Assembly (NCBI GenBank): GCA_945859605.1
Contig: OX243811.1
Span: 37,882,392-37,946,391 of the forward strand
Direction of reading: 5' to 3'
Origin: Lumbricus rubellus
Lineage: Eukaryota > Annelida > Clitellata > Crassiclitellata > Lumbricidae
DNA length: 64,000 nt
Positions 1 to 12,800 of the stretch are shown one piece after another. Each line of letters begins with the position of its first letter. Position 1 is the stretch's first letter. The position numbers and the translations under genes were made by a program. The notes under the pieces were generated by a model. The model was not told the origin of the DNA and did not search any database. It was given only the letters and a program-made list of their open reading frames with translations.

Positions 1-2838
1 AACGTGTAGCCCAGGTAGGACGAATTGACAGACGTCGCGTTACCAGCATCCGCTACGTCATCACCACCAACAACTGGAAAGTAATCACAACTGTTACATG
101 CAGAAAGGATAGCGGGTGGTATGCTTATGTAATGCAGCATGTAATGCACTGGTTCTTTGATTATAGGCCTATGATAATTTTTATAACACATCAACTGAAT
201 TTAGAGCATATTATAAGCAATGAGCAAAGTCTAAATTGTAAGATCAAAATATCCCAACAGTGATCAAAGACTGATCGTAATGGCAATCTCGAGATTTCTA
301 AAGCAACCCCAAAAATGTGGAGTCACATTTACCGCTTATTATCCACTTGCGCTTAGTAAGAAGTGGATAAACAGATATTGGATTAGAATCTGTTCTGCAG
401 GTCAATCTCCAGAGGGAGCAGACGACCAAGGGGGATGATGGGCATTGATGGTGGTTAACATTGGTTAACGGGAGGCAAGGGGAAGAGTGAGAAATTGGGA
501 TAAGATTTCAGGAAGAGCGTGCACTGTTTCAAATATTGAATATAGTCTTGTTTTTTGGTGGGATCATAAGTTGGGTCTGAGTCACTGTGAAAATAGGCCT
601 AATTAGTACGAAAGTCTAATGCAATGAGACTATGGTTATGAAGCGGTCTGCAAATTTCACCGCAGAGGTGAGATTTTGGAGCATTCAATTAAGATTAAAT
701 AATATTTATTTCTAAAAAGTTGGATGAGGTGAAACGAGCTGGGTGCTGTGAACAGCGGAGTGATTTTGCTAAGGTTTCGTCATCGTATAATAAATTTGAA
801 AACTAATGGTGTAGCCTAATTTTACTAAGCATGAAGTGACGTAATTAAATAGATCTAAACTTCTAAACTGTATTAGCTTACATAAAAGGTAGATTGATGT
901 TGCTTTTGCCTCAACTCAAACCCATATTTCGAAACTCGATTGTTGGATGGCCATTTTTGCACTAACCTACTGAGGATTTTGTGGTAAGAAAAATGCAATG
1001 AATTATCTATCATCTACCAGATATGATATCCTACTATGACACCAAAAACCAACACAGCTAAAGAGTACACACTACACAAGTACCTTTGAGTTGAATGCCT
1101 AATCGATACGTTCCATTGAGTCTTGTGACGTTCTGTGGCGGATACACCGAGAACCTCATCTCTTCGCTGTCATCTGGGCCAATCTCTCGCGGAACCTCAC
1201 CGATCCACTCGTTGTAGGTCCGGTTGGGGTAACCCTCGTACTTGAGGTAGACGGCGTAGCGGTGGCTTGGATCAATTGGTCGAATGATCGCAAAAATGGC
1301 GGTGTCATTGTTGGCGACGATGATACGGTGATTGATGATTCCGCCCGGCGTAACACCGGCGGTGATGGAAAACTTCGTCAGTTCCGGTTCTACCTTGGCA
1401 CCTGCACATGGCAACGCATGCTTAGATATGATGTAGTAGCCTATATCATCGCGCTATATAAAATCGAATCTAAATCAAAACTTTCCTCATTGAAGCACTA
1501 GGCCCTATAGACTATATGCTATCGAGGAATAGAACATTTCAGCATGGAAATCAGGAATGACAGCAAGAAGAGTCCCAGAAGGAATAAATATCCTGCTACC
1601 AGCTACCTAATATAGGAATAGGAATACTTAGATTAAAGCATATGCATGGTGTGTGCAAAATTTCCGAAATTATCGTTATTAAGACGGTTTATAGCATGCA
1701 CGACATAACGTAGTTACAGCTGTAGGCCTACAGTAACAGTTAATTAGGTAAATTTATAAAAGTTTTAGTGCTTATATCGCTCCAATCAAATGTCCAGTTT
1801 CTGTTTGGAAGCATGCAACCATGGTGCAGAAACCATTTCCTGTGGCAGCCAGTTCCAGTAGCCCACAATTTTTGGCTGAAAAAGAAAGAGTTTTCTACAT
1901 TATGATCTCATGGTATATTCAGTTTCTCATTACAAAGATTGTGAAGCAAAAACAATGGATCTTTTTAGTCAAAGGCTACTTCAAAGTATTGTATTGTATT
2001 GTATCTGACCACCTATAAAGCGCCTCTTGCAGCAACAGCCTTTCAGAAGCGCTCCCAGTGCGTTCAACCACGAGAAGAGTAGGCCACCTACCGTCCATCC
2101 AGAGAACGATCGGTTCCTGGCTGTCCTGCACTGTGATCGGCGTGCCTTCGCATGTCGTCAGCGACAGCGTCTTCACGTTTCCGTTCACCTGGTTGCCTTG
2201 GGAACTGTAGGTAAACGGATTGGCAGAGTTCATCGACTGCAGCAGAAGAAGAAGAAAGCGAAGGACGATTCAGCAAATTATTCATAACACGTGCATGCAT
2301 ACATTGATACTACACATGAAGTAGGCTGACCAGAGGCAGAAGTGACAAGTAGTTACTTTAGTAAGTCCTCCCTCCTCCGTCCCTCCGTCCCTCGCTCCCT
2401 CCCTCCTTCGCTCCCTCCCTCTCTATATAATATATGATAATTAAATATACAATCCGGTTCTCTGCCTTCGCTATCTAATCATGACCATCTTATATTTATA
2501 ACTATCTTCTATCTAACGATCTAATCTAGTCTAATCTGATGTTGTTTTATCCGTGATCTTTTACCTGCTACCGTGCCATCTAATCTAATCTAATTCAATG
2601 TAATAATAATCTATTCCAAAAAACATAACAGACCATTTAATCTAATCTAGTTAAATGTAATAATCTATTGCAAAAAAAGACATACCATTGCTCCACAACC
2701 GCCGGCAGATGATGGAATCTGAAATCCATTGGATTTATCTGGTGTCGTTTCTTCTTCTCCATCTCTCTTCTTTCTTCTCTCTGAAACATATGTACATAAA
2801 TCAGCCATGCATTCAACCGACTACGGATGATTATGGAT

Positions 2839-2913
<75 letters not shown>

Positions 2914-3542
2914 ACCATGTAATGGCCTAACATGAAACAGAAATCATAAGAACAACTTTAACCGCGAACGGTGTTCGTTCTGAACCGTCTCAGAAGCCTA
3001 AAACGTAGATCGATGGTATATATAGGCGACTGTCGTAATTGTCATACTAAAATTACGATTATTGTCAAACTAAAATAAAATTACGACACTGAATATATTA
3101 TTGTTGTTGTCATTCTCTTACTGTTTTACAGTGTCATTGTTACTGCTATTGCTATTGCTATTGCTAACGGACCTTGATTCGGGTCCACTTTGACGACGGT
3201 GATGTTCATCTTTGTTGAGTTGACGCTGACGTTTTCTCCGTCTCCCTGTTTGCTGAGCAGCACACCACCGATGCTACTGCACGCTCCCATTCCGTTCGAT
3301 GTGATCGTCTTTTTCTTTGAATCGAAGAAGCAGACGACACGAACGGAATATAATAATTATACGACCAACATTTCTCATTGTCTTTTACAAGAAAACGACC
3401 ACACGGAGAAAAGAAGCAGAAACAGAAGCAGCCTAAGAAGAAGAAAATGTTGACGATGATGTGATGATGATGATCATAATGATGATGATGATGACGACGA
3501 CGACGATGATAATGATGAAAACAAAGGTGATGGTGATGACTG

Positions 3543-3578
<36 letters not shown>

Positions 3579-3818
3579 CGACGACAACGACGACATGACG
3601 ACGACAACGACGACATGATGATGACGATGATGACGAAGACGGCAATGACGACAACGATGACGATGACAAACATACATGTAGCGAAAAGAGATGACAAAGG
3701 TAAACCAGAAAACAGATGATAAGGATGGCGACGAAGATAGAAAAAGTATACGCCCTACTCAATATGCAATAGAATGCTCAACAACGGAATTGAACACAAC
3801 ACAAAGCATTACAGCAGC

Positions 3819-3875
<57 letters not shown>

Positions 3876-6800
3876 AACAACAACAACAACAACAGCAGCA
3901 ACAGCAACAGCAACACAAAAAACAACAACAACAACAACAGATAAACGGACAACGAGTCACAGCAACAACGCATGCAACCACTCACAATCACCACCGAAGC
4001 GAAACGCGTCATGACGTACCACTGCATTGGCGGCTGCCACCTGTTCGTCGTACCACCGGTTGTACCTGGCCATCACTTCCTTTATATCATCGGGATGCTT
4101 GAGCTCGCAGTCCTCCTCCGTCCAGTTCGTCTTCTTTCGATCTCTTTCATCGATGCATCCGATCGGTTCAATCCAATCGCAAAGATCAACAGCGAGTGCC
4201 TCACAACACGTCAGCACTTCCGTTTCATTCGTCGACATCTTCTTCTTCTTCTTCAATGCGCTGAGCAACGATCGACGACGGCGACTGTGAACTGAGGATG
4301 ATGAGGACGATGAGTTGGAGTCCGTCTCGTTTGTTTCGTCGGTTGCGAACGGGAGAATGTTTCCGACGCCGGATAATAGAGCTTTCCAAGAAACACATAT
4401 TTATATTTATATAGGCCTACAATGTTATGAACAGATATTTTCTTTGTATAAATATGTATACACACACGTATATTTTCATTCATTCATTCATTCAGTGAAT
4501 TTTCATAGCGCTTCCTCGATGGAGTAGTATAGGCCTACTAAATGCATGCATTTCCCCCCACAGATATCCATTATCAATGTGCGTATACCGTAGAAATCTG
4601 ACTTTGAATCGCGAGGCAACTGCATGAACACTTTGTCCAAGAGGTAAACATGTCATTGTCATAGAGCAGACTGTTCATATGAGCTGCAGACTCATTCGAT
4701 TTAATCGATTACTAATCCGGGATGACATCGAATAATTCACACAACACATAATAAAAAGTTATTCTATTTGAACGAATAAAGAAACCTACATCCGGTGATG
4801 CTGGCCACTTTGTCCGAAGAGGCGGATTGTGCCAAATCGACGGCCTTCGATGCTGTCTTGCCCAAAGCATTCGACGCATTTGCCTGTGAATAAGTAAGAC
4901 AGATAAATCCATAGAACCGTCTAAAACTATGGACAGTGCCGTAGTATGGTCAGGATGCGATTTCGGGTGGCAGCAATGAAGGAAAGAAAAAACTACGGAG
5001 AACATGACTGATCATCAATCTGAGTAGTCATGTGCAAAAGTCGCGTAATGAATGAATGAAGGAATGAACGAACGAATGCATGAATGAGCGAACGAATGAG
5101 CGAATGAACGAATGAATAAATGAATGGGTGGATAAATTAATAAATAAATGAACGAATGAACGAACGAATGAACGAACGAATGAACGAACGAACGAACGAA
5201 TGAACGAACGAACGAACGAACGAATGAACGAACGAACGAATGAACGAACGAACGAACGAACGACTGATGAATGAACGAAAGAACGAATGAACGAACGAAC
5301 GAACGAACGACTAAATGAATGAGCGGATGAATTAATGAATGCACGAATGAATGAACGAACGAACGAACGAACGAACGAATGAACAAACAAACGTACGACT
5401 GATGAATGAATGAATAAGCGAATGAATGAATGAACGAACGAACGAATGAACGAATTAGTGAATAAACTGCTGGCACATGGTCTGAACCAAACCCAATGGT
5501 AAACAATAACTGCTACCGCTACAAAACAAAAGCAAAACCAAAAGTGGGAATTGTGGGAACTGTGGGGTATTGTGGTATACCTTGGCCTCATCGGTGACCT
5601 CTGTTGGGTTAGAGGTGACTGAGGCCATGACCTCCGTCGTCTTTCCCAGTTGATCGATGTTCTGAAGATTGTCAGACACCTTGTCCAGACAGTTGATCAG
5701 CTTACCACGTAGCTACAATACGAAGTAGTCAACCGTAACGTAAGGTAACGCAGTCGAATATTCATCTAGCGCCTTCATTACGTCAACCACTTTGAAATAG
5801 GCACTGCTGCAAATGCCTTAAAAATACATTTTATGAAGTGCCTTAGAAAAGTAAGTGAGTAAATTTTAAGAAATATTGTTCGCCTTTATTCGATGTGGAT
5901 GGCATTTGTAAAGATAATTAATTGAGTGTATGTTAGAGTTTTTCATGTGTAGCTTACCTCTGTTCTTCCTTGTTTCGCACTCTGACCAAAAACAAACACG
6001 AAAGAAACAGGAATTGAAACATCAGAAACCAAAGAAGGTCAACAATATTTATATCTATAATATTGTAGCGGACCAGGGGTTGGGCGAAAACACCAGGAGC
6101 CGAGTACCAACCCCAGTCGTCAAGGTACCCTCAGTCAGTCCGCGCAGTAAGGCCTTGGCGGTAGACCAAGGACTAGCCGGCTAGGCTTAAACACGTTTAT
6201 TGAAGAAACCACGATGATCAGGTAGAGTTCACAGCACAAGTAATTTATTGCGTCACAATCGCTATAGCACTTCGAGAACGAACTGTTTGTGTCAGTTTCT
6301 ACAACGCTGGAATCAGAGTTCGTGCGCCGATGCAACAGTTTATGTAGCGCCAGAGTTCGTGCGTCGATGCAGCAGTTTATGTAGCGCCAGAGTTCGTGCG
6401 AAGCGTTCAGGAATCGAGTCGGCGTCGTTGAGCACAGCAGGCAATAGAGCCTGCGTGAATGGTCGGAGCAGATCCGCGGTGGTCAGGAATCGAACCGGCG
6501 TCGTTGAGCACAGCAGGCAATAACGCCTGCGTGAGTACGCGGAGTAGACACGAAGCGTTCAGGAATCGAACCGGCGTCGTCAGGCTCCAGCGACGTTCGT
6601 AGCGATCAGTACAACGACTCAGTAGCAAGTGAGTTTCGTCGTCGGAAGCGATCACCAGGCAATAGCGCCTGAGTGAAAGGTCGGAGTAGATTCGCCGTAG
6701 GGCAAGACGGACCGTCGTATCGGTCCCTGCGGCACCAGCCGTGGATCGTCGTCGAAGGCAGGACGGACCTCGTATCCGTCCCTGCAGCACCAACTGCAGA

Positions 6801-9800
6801 CCGTCGTCGAAGGCAGGAAAGACCGTCGTCCCGGTCCCTGCAGCACCAGCCGTTGACCGTCGTCGAAGGCAGGACGGACCTCGTATACGCCTCTGCAGCA
6901 CCAACTGCAGACCGTCGTCGAAGGCAGGAAAGACCGTCGTCCCGGTCCCTGCAGCACCAGCCGTTGACCGTCGTCGAAGGCAGGACGGACCTCGTATACG
7001 CCTCTGCAGCACCAACTGCAGACCGTCGTCGAAGGCAGGAAAGACCGTCGTCCCGGTCCCTGCAGCACCAGCCGTTGACCGTCGTCGAAGGCAGGACGGA
7101 CCTCGTATACGCCTCTGCAGCACCCGGAGTAGAACCGTCGTCGTAGCAGCTTCGTCCGTCAGCTAGGTTGCGGTAGTCGGAAAACCGCAACCCCAGTCAC
7201 GTAGAGGGACACCGAACTACTCCAGGCCGATTGTCCGCCGACGCTCGACCGAGGTTCAAGGACTTACTCCCTCTACAATTAGTATCACTCAACAAACGTT
7301 TTACCGCTCATCAAGCCAGATCATCTGTCAGCTACTACACGTTTTACCGTGTTCGAGCTAGACCATCCGTCTGCGCCGAAGCACGGGAAGAACCTTTCTT
7401 ATATAGGCTCAAGGCTAGGCCAAGCGATGCATGCTAGCCAGTAGGTGGACGTATGCTGAGCGCACAATGGAAAATTCCACACATGCACGTATGCTGAGCT
7501 AGCAGACAGACAGACAGAGACAAGCGGACGGACAGGCAAACAAGCAGCGACACAGCAGCAGCGGCAGCAGCAGCAAGCGAGCAAGCAAGCAACAGCAGCA
7601 GCAGCAGCAGCATAAGGCAGCAGCGGCAAGCAAACAGCCCGTAGCAATATTTCAACATCCTCCCCTAACGAAAAATCCGAGGCCTCCTCGGAGCAACACC
7701 GGGGAAGGAGAGAGCAATGCCATTAATAAACGATACATGAAATGCTTAAACTTGGCCAACGACAAACGTACATTTACGTAGCGCATTTTGAGGTAAACGG
7801 CAGCGTAACAGAAAAATACCGTATTGCTCTCACAAATCCTGACAGCCAGGTCCCAGATCCACATGAACAAATAAGTCAGACAGTAATATCGTTTGGTCAA
7901 TAGAAGTCGCGAATCGAACCAACCGACATTGACAATAATCACAATAATAAATCAGACAAGCGACATAAACTCAGACTGCGTGATCAAAATTAAACAGAAA
8001 AATACCGTACTGGTTTCACAAACCCGGACAATTAAGTCCACGATTAACGATGAAATTGTGCCACATAGTGGTCCACAATCCACAATATTTGTTTTCCTCT
8101 TCGGGTACGAAGTGCGTCGTGCACAACCCCCGTACTCTTTTTTGTTTGTTTTGGGTGCGATGTGCCGTTTGCGCACAACCCCCTTTTTTTTTTTTTTTTT
8201 TTTTTTTCTTTTTTTTAGCAGCGCGTAGCGCATTTTGAAGCAGCGATGTCCATGATTGCGAGTAGTTATGCAAAACAATCAGTGAAAATTAAAAATGATA
8301 GCCAGGCACGGCTGAAAATAATAAAAAAAACAGAGGCCAGGCACGGCTTGTAATTATAATTACAATACAAGTCTGCAATCCTAAGCCAACAATTTGCACA
8401 GAGCCACCTACAAGAGACTGTCCTCTAAACACATTAATTCCTGCTCTGGCACCAATATCAAAAACGATCAAAATGTAGACATAGCGTGACCTATTTACTG
8501 ATCTATCAAAGCGAAGCCTGCATGCAAATAATCGCAATTAATTTTGCGATTAATTAAACGATTAACACTCAGTAAGACAACAGAATCTCATGCAGCTAAC
8601 CACGAATAACCACACGATTAATCAACCGATTTACACGAAGCATTAGGCCTATAACAGTCCATCTGGGGACAGATAAAAATAATAACAATACTGCATTTCT
8701 ACAATAGAACTGCTCATAAAAATGGTGCTTTTCGCAAGGAAAATGTTTCCTTTTCCAATAAAAACGAAATGGTTCCTGTTTACCAAAAAGAAGATTCATA
8801 AAAAAGAAAAGGGTTCTTTTCACAATTTAAAATAATGATACTTTTGCAATAAAATTTTTGCCTCGTTAAAGAATAAAAAGGTATCCCCCCCTCGTTTTGG
8901 CGATAAAAGAAAAGGCCTTTAGCCAAAAATGGGAATCTTTTAACGTCATTCACTCACAACATCCTGTGTCGTCGTGCGCGGAACCTACACGCCGTCTACT
9001 GGAACCGGACTGGTCGACGAGTGGTACGGTGAGGGCGACCAGCCCCCGCTTCGTCGGAGTTTCCGTCGTGCGAATTTCCTTCCGTTTCAGGCGTTCTGTT
9101 CCTTGGCTGATTGACAACCGGCATGGCTGCGCCGTCGTCGTCGGGACCATGTCGATCCCCAAAAGTCGCTCCTTCCGCTGCAAGCGTTCCTTTCCAGCGG
9201 TGTCCTGGCCGACCGCTCGAAGGGGCGGTGGCCCCGTTCGCTGCTTCCGCGGGTGGTCCATCGGTCGTCCCTGCTCCCGTTTCGCTCCATCGTCCCTTCG
9301 TCCTCCCGTAGCAGTGGCGGAGTTTATCGACATGCGATACGAAGGGCTTGGACTTCAGCGATTTTTGGAGAAGGTAGTTGACGGGGCCGCACGCCCGCAC
9401 AATCCGGAATGGACCCGTGAAGTTACGTTGAAACTTCGGGCTGCGTCCGACGAACTTCCGTGGGCTGAAGTAGTAGACCCAGTCACCTTCCTCGAACTTT
9501 GCAGGGCGCACTCGCAAGTCGTAGTTGTGCTTGCGTCTCTCGGCGCTCTTCTTGAGGCTTTTCCGCGCAGTGCCGTACGCCTTCTCGAATTTCTCCGCCA
9601 GGTCGGCCACGTAGGTTGAATAGGTGAGTCCACCCTCGTCGGTTCCTTCCGGCGGCCCGTAGACAAGGTCCAACGGTGCTCGATTCTCTTTTCCGAAGAT
9701 CAGGTAATTTGGCGAGAAACCCGTCACGTCGTGGATCGAGGCGCGGTAGGCTGCCGTCACGTACGGGAGATGTTCGTCCCAGTCTCGCTGATTTTCGCTC

Positions 9801-12800
9801 ACCACTTTTCCCAACATCGAGTTGAGCGTGCGGTGGTACCTCTCAATCATACCGTTGCTTTGTGGTCGATAGCTGGACGTCCGGACTTTGTCCACCTCCA
9901 GGAGCCGACACATTTCTTGGAACACATGTCCTTCGAAGTTCCTCCCTTGGTCCGTCAGAATCTGGAGCGGTGCCCCATAACGGACGACGATCGTCTCCAC
10001 TAACGCCTTGGCCACCGTGGTTGCCTCCTGATTGGCCATCGGAACAGCTTCGGCGAACTTCGAGAAGTTGTCCATCATCGTCAGAATGTAGATGTTCCCC
10101 TTCTTGCTTCTCGGATGCGGGCCCGTAACGTCCACGCTCACCCGCTCCCACGGTTCTCCACAGGTCATAGGCTGCAGAGGACCTTGTCTTTGCAGCGCGC
10201 CCCGTCGGTACCGGCAGCATCCGTCGCAGTGTCGACAGAACCTCTTTACGTCCCCGGACCATCCGACCCAATAGGCACGTCTTCGAACCTGCCATCGAGT
10301 TCGACGAACGCCCAGGTGTCCACCCGTCACGCCAGTATGCGCCAGCCTCAAGTAGTCTTCTCGAAGATTCTTTGGCACGAGTACTTGCTCCAATTCGTCT
10401 GGCGTCCGTCGGTAGACCACATCGTCCTTCAGGTACAACGCGTCCCGCTGGTGCCAATAGACCTTAACGGCCTCTTCCTCCTGCAGAATTTCCTGCAGAC
10501 TCGGCATCCCTTCGCTCAGCCATGATCTTACCAGGCCCAAGACGGAGTCTTCTTTCTGCGATTTCCCGATGTCAGTCGTGCCGTCATTCTCCGTTGAGAT
10601 CTCAATTACCTCTCGCACGAAGTGGTCCGTTACATCGGCTTCCTCCCAATGACACTGTCGGCACGGCTTTCTGGACAAGGCGTCGGCGTTTCCATGCTTG
10701 CGTCCAGGTCGATGCAGTATGACGAAGTCGAACTCGGCTAACTTCTCTAGCCATCGTCCTTGTTGACCAATCGGGTCCGGAGTGTGCTGCAGCCATCTCA
10801 ACGCGGCGTGGTCCGTTCTGAGGGTAAACTGCCTACCCAAGAGGTACTGACGAAAGACTTGGGTGAAGTTTACCACGGCCAGCAATTCCTTTCGGGTAAC
10901 GCAGTAATTGCGCTCGGCCGCAGAAAACAACCGACTACCATATGCAATCACCCGTTCTTCGCCGTCGATATTCTGGGAAAGTACCCCACCAATTCCGACG
11001 TCAGAGGCATCGCAGTCCAGAGTGTAAGCAGCGTCATCAACCGGTAGACTGAGTACAGGAGCCATGGTCAGCGCTTCCTTCAATCGGTCGAAAGCATCCT
11101 GGCAGTCGTCTCCCCACAGAAAAGGCTGGTCCTTCCTCGTCAAAGCAAACAAAGGAGCGGCGACCAAAGAGAAACCCCGAATGAATTTACGGTAATAGGA
11201 GCACAATCCTACAAAAGCCCGTACCTCCTTTAAGCATCTGGGCGTAAGCCACTCGGTTACTGCCTGTACCTTGGATGGATCAACAGATATCCCGTCAGCA
11301 GTCACAATATGTCCAAGAAAGGATACCGTGCGTCTGAACAGATGGCATTTGCTAGGCTTCAGTTTCAAGTTAGCATCTTTAAGCCTCCCAAAAACTTGAC
11401 CCAATCTGTCCAAGTGTTGCTCCGCAGTACTGCTGAAGATTATTACATCGTCCAAGTACACCAGACATAATTCAAAGTTCAACCCAGAGAAAACGATATC
11501 CATAAGCCGCTGGAAGGTAGCCGGAGCGTTACATAAGCCGAAGGGCATGACCCGCCACCGAAAAGTCCCTCGCCGAGTGATGAAAGCAGTCTTATCGGAG
11601 TCACCTGGATTCATCATGACCTGATGGTACCCGCTGCGCAAATCCAAAGTACTGAACCACCCAGCGCCCGACAAAGCATCAAGACAAGCATCAATTCTAG
11701 GAAGAGGATAAGAATCCTTCCGAGTCTGGTTGTTCAGTTTCCGGTAGTCAATACAAAATCGCAGGGAACCGTCCTTTTTCTTAGCGAGGACCACGTTTGC
11801 TGCCCACTCGCTAACAGCTGGTTCAACCACCCCAGTAGCCAACATCTGGTCCAGTTGTGCGTCAATAGCAGCCTGATACGGAAGCGGTTGTCTACGCAAA
11901 GATTGTCTCACCGGTCGAGAGTCTCCAGTATCGATTCTATGCTGAGAAATCATAGTCCTCCCCAAGTCATGGTCAGTGGTCGAGAAAATACTTTCATATT
12001 CGACCAATAAGTCCTTCAGTCGCTCCTTCACATCAGACGGGACGTCCTCAGAGATTTCGTCCATTAGTTTCCCGATCAAAGAGTTGTCGTCGGCAGTACC
12101 CGTCTGTCTCTCATTGTCTTCCTCAACCTTTACGGGGTGCAAGTCGCCCAACATTTGGTTAGCCGTCAACAGGGCAGGCTGTTCATTCAAATTCACCACA
12201 CGAATACAAGCATCATCAGCATCATCACCCAACACAACTCTGGCTACATGCAATCCAGGCTTGATTTCTTTAGACTCAGTCATCCAGGCTTGTGCGGAGG
12301 TCGTCAAATCACGATACTGAGTTTTACACGGAATATCACACTGGGAACGAGGAAGGACAGTCGTTTCCTCGGCAACCATAACCCTGCGACACCAAAGCGA
12401 TCCATTGCCCTTAACCAAAGGAATGCGGCGTCGACCAATAAACAGTGCACCCTGTCCAAAACCCAAGCGACAACGATGCTGCCTCAACCAATCCATGCCA
12501 AGCATTGGTTCACCAATTTGATCAGAGACAAGAAAACTAGTGTCGATAGAAAACCCTCTAGAAATCTTAATCGGAACATCAAGCTGACCCAAGACTCTAA
12601 TCTGCGTTCCATTAGCTGCCAAAAGGATGCGCGTGCTAGGCTGGAGCGTCAAACCATCAACATCAGCAGAGGGAACTAGGCTTACCTCCGACCCAGTGTC
12701 CACTAGGCAAGTTCTTTGTTGTCCGTTGATCGTTCCACGGATGTAGATCGCGTTGTTTGTCACACCCGATGCTCGGTCTCTCGTTGTATGGTTCGTGACG

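Noticed and set aside
2013..2091. Longer version of the exon at 2092-2236 using a donor at 2012
   Set aside because: It breaks phase with the next exon; the donor GACG|GTAGGT at 2091 restores phase and family-like sequence.
5015..5591. Long Ser/Phe/Val/His-rich minus-strand ORFs
   Set aside because: They are translations of the GAAC/GAAT tetranucleotide array, not genes.
6740..7130. CRISPR-like array
   Set aside because: The units are contiguous 111-bp tandem repeats in a eukaryotic LTR, without unique spacers.
6407..7190. Repeated Arg/Ala-rich ORFs on both strands of the LTR (also at 14427-15210)
   Set aside because: The 111-bp repeat unit is a multiple of three, so stop-free frames persist by periodicity; no start context or domain supports a protein.
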